DNA of 64,000 bases from Methanoculleus bourgensis MS2. Its GTDB lineage: Archaea; Halobacteriota; Methanomicrobia; Methanomicrobiales; Methanoculleaceae. Of this stretch, positions 8,339 to 15,975 are shown piece after piece. The stretch covers positions 1,054,001 through 1,118,000 of the forward strand of contig NC_018227.2 of assembly GCF_000304355.2 (NCBI RefSeq), in the 5' to 3' direction. Numbering within the stretch: position 1 is the stretch's first letter; the number at the start of each line of letters is the position of its first letter. The position numbers and the translations under genes are program-made. The notes beneath the pieces were generated by a model. That model was given only the letters and a program-made list of their open reading frames with translations, made no database searches and was not told the DNA's origin.

Positions 8339-8866
8339 ATGGGATCAAGATGCATACGAACGTGCCAGAGTTGCGGAATGCCGATGGACTCGGAGGACGA
8401 TTTTGGAACAGAAGCGGACGGTGCACTCTCAGACGACTACTGCACCCACTGCTACCAGAACGGTGCCTTCACCGAGCCTGACATCACCATCGATGGGATG
8501 GCGAAGGTTTGCGGGGCGATCATGTCGCAGTTGTACGCGATTCCCCAAAAGAAGGCGGAGGAGTTCTCAAGGGAGCAACTCTCGTGTCTAAAGAGGTGGG
8601 CCGGGAGGGAGGTCGCGGTCTGCGGGAGCTGCGGGATGCCGCTTCTCCGGGACGAGGACGCGGGGACTGAGGCGGACGGTTCACTGAGCGCTGAGTACTG
8701 CACCTACTGCTACCGGGACGGTGCTTTCACCGAGCCCGATCTTACGGGAGAGCAGGCGGTCATGAAGTATGCGCCAATGATGGCCTCAAACCTCGGGATA
8801 CCTCCGTTGGAGGCGGAGGAGATGGTGCGGCAGTACCTCTCGACGCTGCCGAGGTGGCGGGAGTAA
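8339..8866 (+). CDS. Tandem zinc-ribbon protein
   Basis: 175 residues made of two copies of one ~85-residue domain. Each begins CxSCGMP (CQSCGMPMDSEDDFGTEADG and CGSCGMPLLRDEDAGTEADG), continues with DYCTHCYQNGAFTEPDIT or EYCTYCYRDGAFTEPDLT and ends in a helix (MSQLYAIP.., MASNLGIPP..). The four cysteines per repeat (CxxC..CxxC) match the putative zinc-ribbon family PF12674. An internal duplication and fusion is clear; single-domain members are the usual form. The role is unknown, with a nucleic-acid or protein-binding function possible. Confidence 0.8.
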   Translation: MGSRCIRTCQSCGMPMDSEDDFGTEADGALSDDYCTHCYQNGAFTEPDITIDGMAKVCGAIMSQLYAIPQKKAEEFSREQLSCLKRWAGREVAVCGSCGMPLLRDEDAGTEADGSLSAEYCTYCYRDGAFTEPDLTGEQAVMKYAPMMASNLGIPPLEAEEMVRQYLSTLPRWRE

Positions 8867-8895
8867 TCGGGCCCGGGTCTCTGCGCCCGGTCTGC

Positions 8896-9077
8896 TCACC
8901 GTTGCCGTGCCTCGTTGAGCGAGAGGGATTCTTCTTCCTCGGTCTCTTCCATATACCGTGCAAGTCCGCATCCTTCGAGGAGTTCCTCAATCCTCTCGAA
9001 GGTCTCTATGTCAAAAGAACGACCCCGATCGTTCTGCCATCGTTGATGATGTACTGCCGTTTGATATCGATGCCCAT
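8896..9077 (-). pseudogene. Antitoxin-like gene with a 2-base frameshift
   Basis: On the minus strand an ATG at 9077 starts MGIDIKRQYIINDGRTIGVVL, then the frame stops. The continuation DIETFERIEELLEGCGLARYMEETEEEESLSLNEA lies in another frame to the TGA at 8896. The halves join if two T (AA on the plus strand near 9012) are removed. The C-terminal EESLSLNEA tail is typical of small prevent-host-death-like antitoxins. No toxin gene is next to it. Confidence 0.55.
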
Positions 9078-9106
9078 CACTCCTGATGGTATCCTGGGAG
9101 AGTGGG

Positions 9107-9157
9107 GATGATAACTGTTGAGGGCGGGCCGGTGCGGCAACCTGACCACAATGTGAA
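9107..9157. repeat. Upstream repeat of the RelE pairs (second copy about 10187-10231)
   Basis: GATAACTGTTGAGG .. CCGGT.CGGCAACCTGACCACA occurs here and again at about 10187-10231, each time upstream of a DUF7557/RelE pair. It supports duplication of the whole TA locus including its 5' region. Confidence 0.6.
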
Positions 9158-9164
9158 ATAATTT

Positions 9165-9228
9165 GGTAGTGGACCATTTCACCTAATCTTTGCAGATCCT
9201 GATAGGATGTCACACGAAATTATCCAGT
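9165..9228. mobile_element. Short CTAG-MITE remnant
   Basis: GTAGTGGACCATTTCACCTAATCTTTGCAGATCCTGAT matches a MITE end. The hairpin is gone and only ATTATCCAGTAG is left at the other side. Confidence 0.45.
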
Positions 9229-9248
9229 AGAAGCGAATCAGTAACTTT

Positions 9249-9314
9249 CCTATAGCACTACCCTATAGCACTACCAGAACGATCGCAATGGTAATATCCA
9301 ATAGACTCCTATAG
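9249..9314 (+). promoter_or_regulatory. CCTATAG direct repeats, candidate operator of the first RelE pair
   Basis: CCTATAG occurs at 9249, 9262 (within a 13-bp direct repeat CCTATAGCACTAC) and 9308, the last about 10 bp before the antitoxin ATG. Related CCTATAA/G copies precede the paralogous pair at 10239-10255. Autoregulation by the antitoxin would fit. Confidence 0.4.
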
Positions 9315-9322
9315 AGCATAGT

Positions 9323-9568
9323 ATGTCCCAGACAACGGTATGGGTGTCTCAGGAGACAAAGAAGCGGCTGGTCGGTATGAAGCGCTACCCCCGCGAAACC
9401 TTCGATGACGTGATCAGGCGGCTTATGGACACCGCCGAGGACGACGAACCACTCAGCGACGAGGCAATCAGAGGAATCGAAGAATCCCTTCGCGATATCA
9501 AAGCCGGCCGCCTGTATACCCTGGAGGAGGCACGCGCCGAACTGCAGGCAATATGGCGTACGAAGTGA
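9323..9568 (+). CDS. Antitoxin (DUF7557-like, ribbon-helix-helix-type)
   Basis: 81 residues. The N terminus TTVWVSQETKKRLVGMKRYPRETFDDVIRRLMD looks like a ribbon-helix-helix DNA-binding part. The C-terminal EAIRGIEESLRDIKAGRLYTLEEARAEL is the acidic toxin-binding tail common to RelB-like antitoxins. It overlaps the RelE toxin gene by 16 bp. The close paralogue lies at 10264 (same SEEAIRGIEEALEDIRAGRLY motif). Confidence 0.8.
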   Translation: MSQTTVWVSQETKKRLVGMKRYPRETFDDVIRRLMDTAEDDEPLSDEAIRGIEESLRDIKAGRLYTLEEARAELQAIWRTK

Positions 9569-9825
9569 AACTCACGTCGGCGGTGTTGCGGGACCTCGCC
9601 CGCCTGCCCATGAGTGTCGGATCCCGGATCCTCGATGAGGTTGAGGCTCTCGCCCAGGAGCCGGATCCAATCCGGCACGTCAAGAGACTGAAGGGAGGAA
9701 GCCTGAATCCTTTCTACTCGCTCCGGGTTGGTAGATACCGGGCTATTTTGAACATCTATGACGATGTGCTCCTGATCGTCGTAGTGGAAGTCGGTCATCG
9801 GTCAACGATCTACCGGAAGTACTGA
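9553..9825 (+). CDS. RelE/ParE-family toxin
   Basis: 90 residues. The MAYEVKLTSAVLRDLARLP start, the EVEALAQEPDPIRHVKRLKGG middle and SLRVGRYRAILNIYDDVLLIVVVEVGHRSTIYRKY end are the RelE fold with the conserved R-x-G-x-Y-R core and terminal H-R-S-x-I-Y. RelE proteins cut mRNA on the ribosome. It is translationally coupled to its antitoxin. Confidence 0.85.
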   Translation: MAYEVKLTSAVLRDLARLPMSVGSRILDEVEALAQEPDPIRHVKRLKGGSLNPFYSLRVGRYRAILNIYDDVLLIVVVEVGHRSTIYRKY

Positions 9826-10263
9826 CCTGGAGCGGGCATCTCCCGGGCTCATCGCCTGGATCTCCATCGTCGGTTGGTGAACTACCCCCCGCTTGCGCGA
9901 GCGGGCTTCCCAGGCTTATCATCCCCCTCCCCCCTTGCGGAGGGAGTCCTCCCGCTCATGCCCCGCGAGCCCCGCAAAGATAGAGCCAGACCATCCTGAG
10001 CGCGACCGGGAGGTGGACCGGGGTCGTCCTGCCGGCAGGATATCGACGTGGTGGTCCGGGATTGGTCTGTTCATCCATTTCATAGGTGTTCGGCGGCAGG
10101 ACGGGTATTGCGCAGATCGCACAGACGGCCGCCTCTGGTTCATGGCGATGTCCCATATTCCTGAACGGGGCGATCCACTCATTCCGGGATAACTGTTGAG
10201 GCCAGACCGGTACGGCAACCTGACCACATCCTTCATATCCTATAATGACCTATAGGCATTAAC
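9826..10263. other. Intergenic region with GC-rich hairpins between two RelE pairs
   Basis: No credible gene is seen. It carries ACTACCCCCCGCTTGCGCGAGCGGG (about 9881-9905, an IS200/IS605-like end hairpin, compare 15665 and 35658), a second hairpin CCCCCCTTGCGGAGGG followed by CCGCTCATGCCCC (also found near 16160), and the duplicated TA upstream sequence at 10187-10231. It looks like debris of small transposons between the duplicated TA loci. Confidence 0.5.
10239..10255 (+). promoter_or_regulatory. CCTATAA/CCTATAG repeats, candidate operator of the second RelE pair
   Basis: CCTATAATGACCTATAG ends 8 bp before the ATG at 10264. The same heptamer is repeated before the paralogous pair at 9249-9314. 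Confidence 0.4.
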
Positions 10264-10497
10264 ATGTCAACCACGGTCTGGATTACACCGGCGAACAAAA
10301 GCCGCCTGGAGGCCCTGAAACGACATCCAAAGGAGTCGTACAATGAGGTTATCGGCCGCTTGCTGGATATGGCCGTCGATGACGAGCCCCTCTCGGAAGA
10401 GGCCATCCGTGGTATCGAGGAAGCTCTGGAGGACATCAGGGCCGGCCGGCTCTATTCTGAGGATGAAATCCGGAAGGAGTTCGGTGTGGAGGAATGA
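10264..10497 (+). CDS. Antitoxin (DUF7557-like), paralogue of 9323
   Basis: 77 residues. STTVWITPANKSRLEALKRHPKESYNEVIGRLLDMAVDDEPLSEEAIRGIEEALEDIRAGRLYSEDEIRKEFG aligns over its length with the antitoxin at 9323. It overlaps the toxin gene by 4 bp (ATGA), which shows translational coupling. Confidence 0.82.
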   Translation: MSTTVWITPANKSRLEALKRHPKESYNEVIGRLLDMAVDDEPLSEEAIRGIEEALEDIRAGRLYSEDEIRKEFGVEE

Positions 10498-10754
10498 CCT
10501 ACACGGTCATATACACCGCCCGGGCCCGGCGGGATCTCCGGAAACTCCCGGCTGAGGCGGCACGCCGACTTATCCTGGCCATCGCCGGGATTCGGGAGGA
10601 GCCCTACCAGCATGTCCGGAAGCTGGCCGGGTTCTCGGGGACGCCGGTCTACCGGTTCAGGGTAGGCCGGTACCGGGCCGTGCTCACGATCGAGGATGAG
10701 CAGCTGCTGATCCTCGTGCTGGAGGCGGGAGACCGGAGCAGTATCTACCGGTAG
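10494..10754 (+). CDS. RelE/ParE-family toxin, paralogue of 9553
   Basis: 86 residues: TYTVIYTARARRDLRKLP .. AGIREEPYQHVRKLAGF .. YRFRVGRYRAVLTIEDEQLLILVLEAGDRSSIYR. The RVGRYR core and C-terminal D-R-S-S-I-Y-R agree with RelE. Its stop codon lies at the edge of the truncated MNT gene that follows. Confidence 0.85.
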   Translation: MTYTVIYTARARRDLRKLPAEAARRLILAIAGIREEPYQHVRKLAGFSGTPVYRFRVGRYRAVLTIEDEQLLILVLEAGDRSSIYR

Positions 10755-10978
10755 GGAGGGGAACCGGGAGCCGCACAGTCTCAGCCCGGAGCGAGGCAGG
10801 GCCGGAGAGCGACCTCGACCTCCTGGTGGAGATGGAGCCCGGCAGGAGCCTTCTCGATCACATCGCGCTCATCCAGGACCTGGAGGAGGCTCTCGGGTGC
10901 AAGGTGGACGCGGTGACCGAAAAAGCGCTCAAGGAGCGATACAAAAAATGGGTTCTCGATGAGACGATTGCCTTATGA
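10755..10978 (+). pseudogene. MNT-type nucleotidyltransferase antitoxin, 5'-truncated
   Basis: The frame reads SARSEAGPESDLDLLVEMEPGRSLLDHIALIQDLEEALGCKVDAVTEKALKERYKKWVLDETIAL to a TGA at 10976. This is the C-terminal two thirds of a minimal nucleotidyltransferase (MntA-like), with the DLDLLVE acidic strand. The first strand and most of the GSxARG motif are missing, replaced by sequence directly after the RelE stop codon. The HepT partner follows, also broken. Confidence 0.65.
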
Positions 10979-11307
10979 GGGGGTGAGAACGAGCGGCTCC
11001 TGGATATCCTGGAAGCCATTGAACGGATTGAACATGTGTCGGTCCGGGGCCGTGAGTACTTTTACGATGATGAGATGGCGCAAGGTTCCGGGTGATCTAC
11101 CATCTCCAGATCATCGGGGAAGCGGTGCGGGGTCTCTCTTCGGAATTTGTGGCCGCAAACCCAGAGGTTCCGTGGTCGGATATCATCGGGATGAGGAATA
11201 TCCTCGTCCACCACTATTTTGGAATCGACCGGGATGCGGTCTGGAATGTGATCGAAGATGACCTGCCGGCACTAAAGGAGTACCTTTTGCCGTGGGCTGG
11301 GGAATAG
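10975..11307 (+). pseudogene. HepT-like (HEPN, DUF86) toxin with two frameshifts
   Basis: ATG at 10975 overlaps the MNT stop. Removing one G from the GGGGG at 10979-10983 gives MRGENERLLDILEAIERIEHVSVRGREYFYDDEMAQ. A second shift near 11088 leads into RVIYHLQIIGEAVRGLSSEFVAANPEVPWSDIIGMRNILVHHYFGIDRDAVWNVIEDDLPALKEYL. The catalytic HEPN motif RNxxVHxY is intact in the last part, so the damage is recent or is sequence error. Confidence 0.65.
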
Positions 11308-11506
11308 CGGCACTTCGAAACAGGGGATATCACGTTGCGACCGCCGGGAGTTGTACCGATATCGGCGGTTCTATCTCACCTCTCCACAGATCATGGAGGC
11401 AGTGCCTCCACAATTGATGCAGTTTCTGAGCGCATCGGTTCGGCAGAGACATTCCACAGGATTGGGGATTGACCCCCTGGATACAGGTGAGGGATGACCT
11501 CGCTGG

Positions 11507-11835
11507 TTACCCTGCCTGCAGGATATCGATGATCCGGGTGATGACCGATGTGACGGCCTGGTCGTTGAGACGGCCAGCCTGGTAGAGGACCAGGCTGGTG
11601 CTGGCAGAAAAAAGCCGGTTCGGCCGTACGTTGCTTTGTTTGTGAAGTGATCCCTCTGAAAAATCCATATCGGTGATACTGATAGCGTAGTGATCCCGGA
11701 GCCTCGCGGCCCGTAATCTGGCAGAGGATGATGTTGTCTCCGCCAGGTGCTGCAACGACAAGAGCTGGACGCCGTTTAGTAGTTGAGAGATCCAAGGAGG
11801 GAAACGGTATTATAACGACATCGCCTTCACAAATC
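11507..11835 (-). pseudogene. MazF/PemK-like toxin, frameshifted
   Basis: Minus strand. The first half EGDVVIIPFPSLDLSTTKRRPALVVAAPGGDNIILCQIT is the MazF N terminus. The second half ..YAISITDMDFSEGSLHKQSNVRPNRLFSASTSLVLYQAGRLNDQAVTSVITRIIDILQAG is in another frame, joined near 11715. It is a paralogue of the intact copy at 33595-33935, about 75 % alike at protein level by eye. Confidence 0.7.
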
Positions 11836-11955
11836 GTTCCATGCTTCTTCCTCCTCGGGCCGGAGCCAGTCCCTCCGGAGCACGGCCTCGCTCGCGAGGG
11901 CTGTGTCAGGGAAGGCAAATTGCCGTTGGGATTTGAGGAACCGGGTGAAGTTTGA
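11827..11955 (-). pseudogene. Antitoxin fragment (DUF2281-like) upstream of the broken MazF
   Basis: The minus-strand frame ending at the TGA 11827 reads FLKSQRQFAFPDTALASEAVLRRDWLRPEEEEAWNDL. It matches the C-terminal half of the antitoxin at 33419-33616 (TALASEPALRKDWLRPEEEEAWSDL). The N-terminal half is missing, cut where the TOPRIM gene ends. Confidence 0.6.
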
Positions 11956-11971
11956 GGTCTCTTCGTGTGTC

Positions 11972-12535
11972 TCATGAGTTTGTCAGCAGCGACCGGAGAC
12001 GTTCGACCCAGTCGGTCCCGCCGTCTATGAACTGCCGGATATCCTGTTGCTGTTTAGCTCTATCTCCAATATCCAGGTTTTTCCGCGTCGCGGATCGCAC
12101 TTCCTTTTCCAGGGACTCCGGTATAAAGAACACCTTGTGTTTCATCGGATCCTTGGTTGTGTGGAGGCATTCGTCATGCTGGAGAAGAATATCCTTTCTC
12201 AGGGTATCCAGAGCGGTTCTCCTGAAGAGCCTGAGGGTTCTCCCCTCATCGGAGTCCAGGACAACAAACATGTTCCAGTCGGTCTCCATATCGTATAATT
12301 CGCAAAAGGTGTCTATGCACCTCCTTTTTCCGTCTTCGTCTTTGATTAAGTATCTGAGTCTTGAGTCGCGGTAAAACGTTTTGATGATCCAAAGCTCGCC
12401 ATCCCGTGGAGCGTCCCTGATATCCTCTTTCGTTGCATGTTTCAGTGGATAATCGTTCAGCAGATTTTTGATAAAGAGACAGTCGTGCTGCCCTTCGCAG
12501 AGGACAATCAACTTTCTGGAGGGACCGGGCATCAC
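11972..12535 (-). CDS. TOPRIM-domain protein of a two-gene ATPase/TOPRIM system
   Basis: 187 residues. The first strand and turn KLIVLCEGQHDCLFIKNLL supplies the TOPRIM glutamate. NMFVVLDSDEGRTLRLFRR supplies the DxD metal-binding pair. Together these are the core of nuclease-type TOPRIM domains, as in OLD proteins and in AriB of PARIS. It overlaps the upstream AAA15 ATPase gene by 4 bp (ATGA). The short length and the strict coupling mean that the two polypeptides probably work as one complex. The family could be DUF3226/DUF4435-like; I cannot decide from sequence alone. The likely role is an ATPase-controlled effector nuclease in defence. Confidence 0.7.
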   Translation of the reverse strand: MMPGPSRKLIVLCEGQHDCLFIKNLLNDYPLKHATKEDIRDAPRDGELWIIKTFYRDSRLRYLIKDEDGKRRCIDTFCELYDMETDWNMFVVLDSDEGRTLRLFRRTALDTLRKDILLQHDECLHTTKDPMKHKVFFIPESLEKEVRSATRKNLDIGDRAKQQQDIRQFIDGGTDWVERLRSLLTNS

Positions 12536-13686
12536 ACACCCCTCAGATCGAGTTTCAGTTCGGTTAATATCTTCCTCCCCCGCTCAACAGAGAATTCCTT
12601 TGTTGTGATGGTATCTCCCACCCTCTGCAGCCGGGCTATCCGGACGGCTCCTGCGTCCTCATCAGTTTTGGGGTATTCCAGTATCTCCTGAATCAGGTCA
12701 TAACTGTGGGATGTTATGAAGACCTGGACATTCAGTTTTTTCGAGTACTCGAATAGTGTCCTGACAAAAACCTCCAGGTATTGGGGGTGGAGGTGATTCT
12801 CCGGCTCCTCGATGAGCAGGATCCCGCCCTTCGCCCTGAGGAGGTAGTGAAGGATACTCAGGAGCGAGATAAAGCCGTCGCCGTGCATGCGGTAAGGTAT
12901 CTTCTCGTACTCCTCTATGGAATCCGATTTTCTGCCATATATGACGTAATCCTTTGTTAATCTCTGTAAATTCTCGACCAATGCGTTCTCTTTGATGAAA
13001 TTCTCAATTTTTATCAGTTCCGCCTCATCGGAGGTGAAATCCGGATCGTTGATCTTTCTGGAATGGGACACGTACTGGACATTAGCGCCGGACCCCGTCT
13101 GTGCCGGGGGGAACCTATCAAACGGGATGATCTCATAGAAGCGGTATCTCAGCCTTGTCTTCTCGGTTTTTGAACTCTTTTCGGATATGATCCTGGTATA
13201 ATTGTCCACAAATTCATTGAGATCAAACTGTTTCTCCCTGGGGTACGGGTAAAAGAATACCCCGGCTTTTGAGACCACAGTAATAAAATCGAATATCGAC
13301 AGGTAGTAATTGATGATATCCTGTTTCTTATCTTCCGGGACGTTTTTATAGAATTTATCCAGTTCCTGGCTCAACCTGGTCAGAACGCCGTCCCGCATGT
13401 TGTCGCGGATAGAAGCAATATTCCTGAAGATGTATGTTTGGTCATTGTTTACCTCAAGTACGGCGGCATTTTTTCCACTTTTGATAAGGTGCCCGCTCCC
13501 TCTGCGGAGTGGATGGCTTATCTGAAGGTCGTCTAAATTACCGTTCACGGCAATATCTATCGCTCGCAGGACCGAACTCTTGCCGGTATTGTTTCTCCCC
13601 ACAAAAACATTGATCCGTTCCGGGGAGTATTCCAGTTCCTCAAACGGGCCGAAATCCCGTATCGCCAACCGGGAGAGGTGCCTCAT
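12532..13686 (-). CDS. AAA15/OLD-like ATPase
   Basis: 384 residues of an SMC/ABC-type ATPase of the AAA15 group. Walker A is GRNNTGKSS (residues about 29-37). Walker B is GGILLIEEPENHLHP (about 294-308), followed by the H-loop ITSHSYDLI. A helical insert with many charged residues fills the middle. There is no TOPRIM domain on this chain, unlike full-length OLD proteins; the TOPRIM is encoded by the next, overlapping gene. The pair therefore has the AriA-AriB (PARIS) or split-OLD gene order. Start ATG at 13686. The GC content is visibly lower than in neighbouring genes, which suggests horizontal transfer. Confidence 0.8.
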   Translation of the reverse strand: MRHLSRLAIRDFGPFEELEYSPERINVFVGRNNTGKSSVLRAIDIAVNGNLDDLQISHPLRRGSGHLIKSGKNAAVLEVNNDQTYIFRNIASIRDNMRDGVLTRLSQELDKFYKNVPEDKKQDIINYYLSIFDFITVVSKAGVFFYPYPREKQFDLNEFVDNYTRIISEKSSKTEKTRLRYRFYEIIPFDRFPPAQTGSGANVQYVSHSRKINDPDFTSDEAELIKIENFIKENALVENLQRLTKDYVIYGRKSDSIEEYEKIPYRMHGDGFISLLSILHYLLRAKGGILLIEEPENHLHPQYLEVFVRTLFEYSKKLNVQVFITSHSYDLIQEILEYPKTDEDAGAVRIARLQRVGDTITTKEFSVERGRKILTELKLDLRGV

Positions 13687-14135
13687 GGTCCCACGTCCAG
13701 CTCCGGTATCCCTGTTTACCGTTCATCAATTTTGTCCTTTCGGTTTGCCCTGAATCCGTCTGTGTGCTCTTCTGCCGGGGAGGACGTCCCGCCGCCTCCA
13801 GCCCGGCGACTCTTCATCCCCGCTTTATTGGGGAGCGGTCACCTCCGCTGTCAAACGAGATCGAACGACTGGGGCACAGGGGGGACCATGGAGCATTTCA
13901 CCTTCATCTGCGGGCGCAAGAAGGGATCGTCAGCCGCACGCGTGAGACGATGGGAATAACCAGGTGAAATGGTGCAATCACCCCGCGACCTCCCTGCAAC
14001 CCCAACCCGGGAGCTGCCCGGGGGGTCTCGCCCGGCCGTCCCCCCGCTCCCGGGTGTTGTCCCGGGCCCCGGATTCCCCTCACCTGCCGCACCCCGGGCT
14101 TATATGCCAGGACCGGCCTTACTATCCCGTGCCTT
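13687..14135. other. Intergenic region with MITE remnant
   Basis: No gene is seen. 13889-13975 is a short MITE (separate entry). At 14076-14115 a stretch CACCTGCCGCACCCCGG ahead of CTTATATGCC is repeated in similar form at 16829-16875; both look like promoter remnants with TATA boxes. Confidence 0.4.
13889..13975. mobile_element. Short CTAG-MITE derivative (87 bp)
   Basis: TGGAGCATTTCACCT at the left and AGGTGAAATGGTGCA at the right are inverted repeats of the family. The core is shortened to GGATCGTCAGCCGCACGCG. The flanking CTAG is not preserved. Confidence 0.6.
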
Positions 14136-15626
14136 TCAACCCCGACTCGCTGGGTCGAACTTTATTGCCCGGTCGTACACGATCTCTTCGTAGGACGGCC
14201 CGGTCTTTGTAGCATTCTCCAGGTAGATCCTCCATAGGATGAGGAGCGGTTGATCCAGATCGATACCGTGGCCGCCCGCACCGTAGGGAACCTCAAAGCA
14301 ACGCGGATCGCCATCGCAGTTCCTGGCGATCTTATAGACATACAGGTATTTCGCATCGGGATTGTCCGGGAGGTACTCCTCGGCGGTCCCATTGAAATCC
14401 AGGTCTGTGATCGATCCGACGCCGTTCCATACATCCGCTCCGTATACGGCGAAGCTCGAGTACGTCGCCTTTCCTGTGGCGACATGGTTGACCCCGTAGA
14501 CGATTATGAACTCATCTGTATTGTTACCCAGAATAACTGCCGGATCTCGCAGGAAACCATAGTACTGCGAGGTGTCAAAGAAAGGAGGCGTCGCTGAAGA
14601 GACGGTCTGGTTTGCACTCCATAAATAAGCTGCATCGTTGGTAGGGCCTACGGCATCGATTCCTCTCTGGATGGCGTCGATTCCTGCCGGGAATCCTGCA
14701 CTCGCCGGAAGCTCTCTGGCTTTCAATCCGCTGTACCTGTTGAGGATTGCAATCTTGAGGTCTTCGAGATCGTCCGTCAGGTCAAGCTCGGTCATCCCCG
14801 TTCCGCGGACCCGCAGCTCCGGATAACCATACGGATCGAGCTTCGTGGCATTTCCGGGAGTTACACGGAATATGGTCGCGGGCGTATTGTCGATGTAGTT
14901 GTCGCCGGCCTGCTGGTCCGTGAAGAGTGCCGGGCGGAGGTGTATGGCAAATGTGTCGGAATTATTCTCCAGGCCCAGGTTCAGTATCGATGCGGGAAAC
15001 ACCTGGGTGTTCATCGCGTCGCCTGAATATCCTGCTGACCGGGCAGCGGCGCGGATGCGCTGGTCGATGCCTCTGTCGGCCGTGGCGACTATCACCGTGG
15101 TCTGATTGTACGGATTTCCGGGCGTTCCGTTGGGCGTCCCTTCCGTCCTGATCACCAGGTTATTCAGGGCGTCGGCGATATTGGCAAAGAGCCAGCGGGT
15201 TTCGTTTCCATACGCCCTGCTCATTATTATGTGGTCAAAACAGAAGTACCTGCACTCCGGCGGCGTCCTTCCTACGAAAACAACGGCTTCATCGGGGCGA
15301 AGGTTCCAGAAGGCTGATACGTTTCCGCTCACTCGGGGCGGTCTTTGTACTTGCGAGATCTGTTCGTCTATCGCATAGCCGGGTGCCGGCGGAACAAAAA
15401 ACGCCAGGTATTTCGTGGCGGGGTTGTTGCCATATGCAGAAGGCACCAATCCTGCCTCATGCAATTTGATGAGATCAAGATAGCCCAGCCTGCCTTTCTG
15501 CACGGTGAATCCATCCTCTTCCAGCGCCTGAACAAAAGCCTCCTCGCCGTCCGCTTCTCCGCCCCGTGCAAGGCAGGGCCCCACAAGCATGGCCAATAAC
15601 AACCAGAACACCAGATAACGTTTCAT
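14136..15626 (-). CDS. Secreted protein of unknown function
   Basis: 496 residues. A signal peptide is clear (MKRYLVFWLLLAMLVGPCLARGG; cleavage after about residue 21). The mature part is rich in Asn/Asp/Tyr/Pro with many N-x-S/T sites (NGTPGN, NQTT, NVSAF, NNTDE, NATKTG), which would suit surface N-glycosylation. It contains regular aromatic strands (YLAFFVPPAPGYA, AVVFVGRTPPECRYFCFDHIIMSRAYG, YLYVYKIARNCDGDPRCFEVPYGAGGHG). Cysteines come in pairs that could form disulfides. No known catalytic motif was recognised. It stands alone, with the TnpB remnant upstream. Confidence 0.7.
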   Translation of the reverse strand: MKRYLVFWLLLAMLVGPCLARGGEADGEEAFVQALEEDGFTVQKGRLGYLDLIKLHEAGLVPSAYGNNPATKYLAFFVPPAPGYAIDEQISQVQRPPRVSGNVSAFWNLRPDEAVVFVGRTPPECRYFCFDHIIMSRAYGNETRWLFANIADALNNLVIRTEGTPNGTPGNPYNQTTVIVATADRGIDQRIRAAARSAGYSGDAMNTQVFPASILNLGLENNSDTFAIHLRPALFTDQQAGDNYIDNTPATIFRVTPGNATKLDPYGYPELRVRGTGMTELDLTDDLEDLKIAILNRYSGLKARELPASAGFPAGIDAIQRGIDAVGPTNDAAYLWSANQTVSSATPPFFDTSQYYGFLRDPAVILGNNTDEFIIVYGVNHVATGKATYSSFAVYGADVWNGVGSITDLDFNGTAEEYLPDNPDAKYLYVYKIARNCDGDPRCFEVPYGAGGHGIDLDQPLLILWRIYLENATKTGPSYEEIVYDRAIKFDPASRG

Positions 15627-15664
15627 TCGCCTTCCTCCTTACGATAACGATATTCTCTTGACCG

Positions 15665-15957
15665 TGGACTACCCCCTGCTTACGCAGGGGGTTTCCTGCG
15701 AGTGTCCTGGAATTTCCAGACGAGTTTGTCGCAGATTACCGGCGAACCGCCGGTAGCCCATCCACAGGGCATTCTGTGAGAGGAACCGCACCATGATGCC
15801 GACCGCGCTGTTTTGGCCGCGATCCAGGGTGTTCCCGCACTCACATGCCATACCGCGTTTCCCGAGCGGCATCTCATGAACCGTTCCACAGATACAACAG
15901 GCCCGGACTGTGTTCATCGACTTTTATCACTCTCTTGCCTGCAAGAGCCGCCTTGTG
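15665..15957 (-). pseudogene. tnpB: TnpB (IS200/IS605) C-terminal remnant with end hairpin
   Basis: Minus strand. ALAGKRVIKVDE (frame 1, about 15957-15920) then, after a shift, ACCICGTVHEMPLGKRGMACECGNTLDRGQNSAVGIMVRFLSQNALW. The four-cysteine zinc ribbon CxxC..CxCG and the DRGQNSA (normally DRDxNAA) catalytic Asp region are the C terminus of TnpB. RuvC I and II are missing. The coding end runs into the hairpin CCCCCTGCGTAAGCAGGGGG, the right end of the element. Confidence 0.75.
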
Positions 15958-15975
15958 GGTTAAAAGTCGATGAAC
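15912..15975. repeat. 15-bp perfect inverted repeat at the TnpB breakpoint
   Basis: GTTCATCGACTTTTA at 15912-15926 and TAAAAGTCGATGAAC at 15961-15975 with 34 bp between. The left arm is TnpB coding sequence; the right arm is an inverted duplication of it at the truncation point. Confidence 0.75.
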
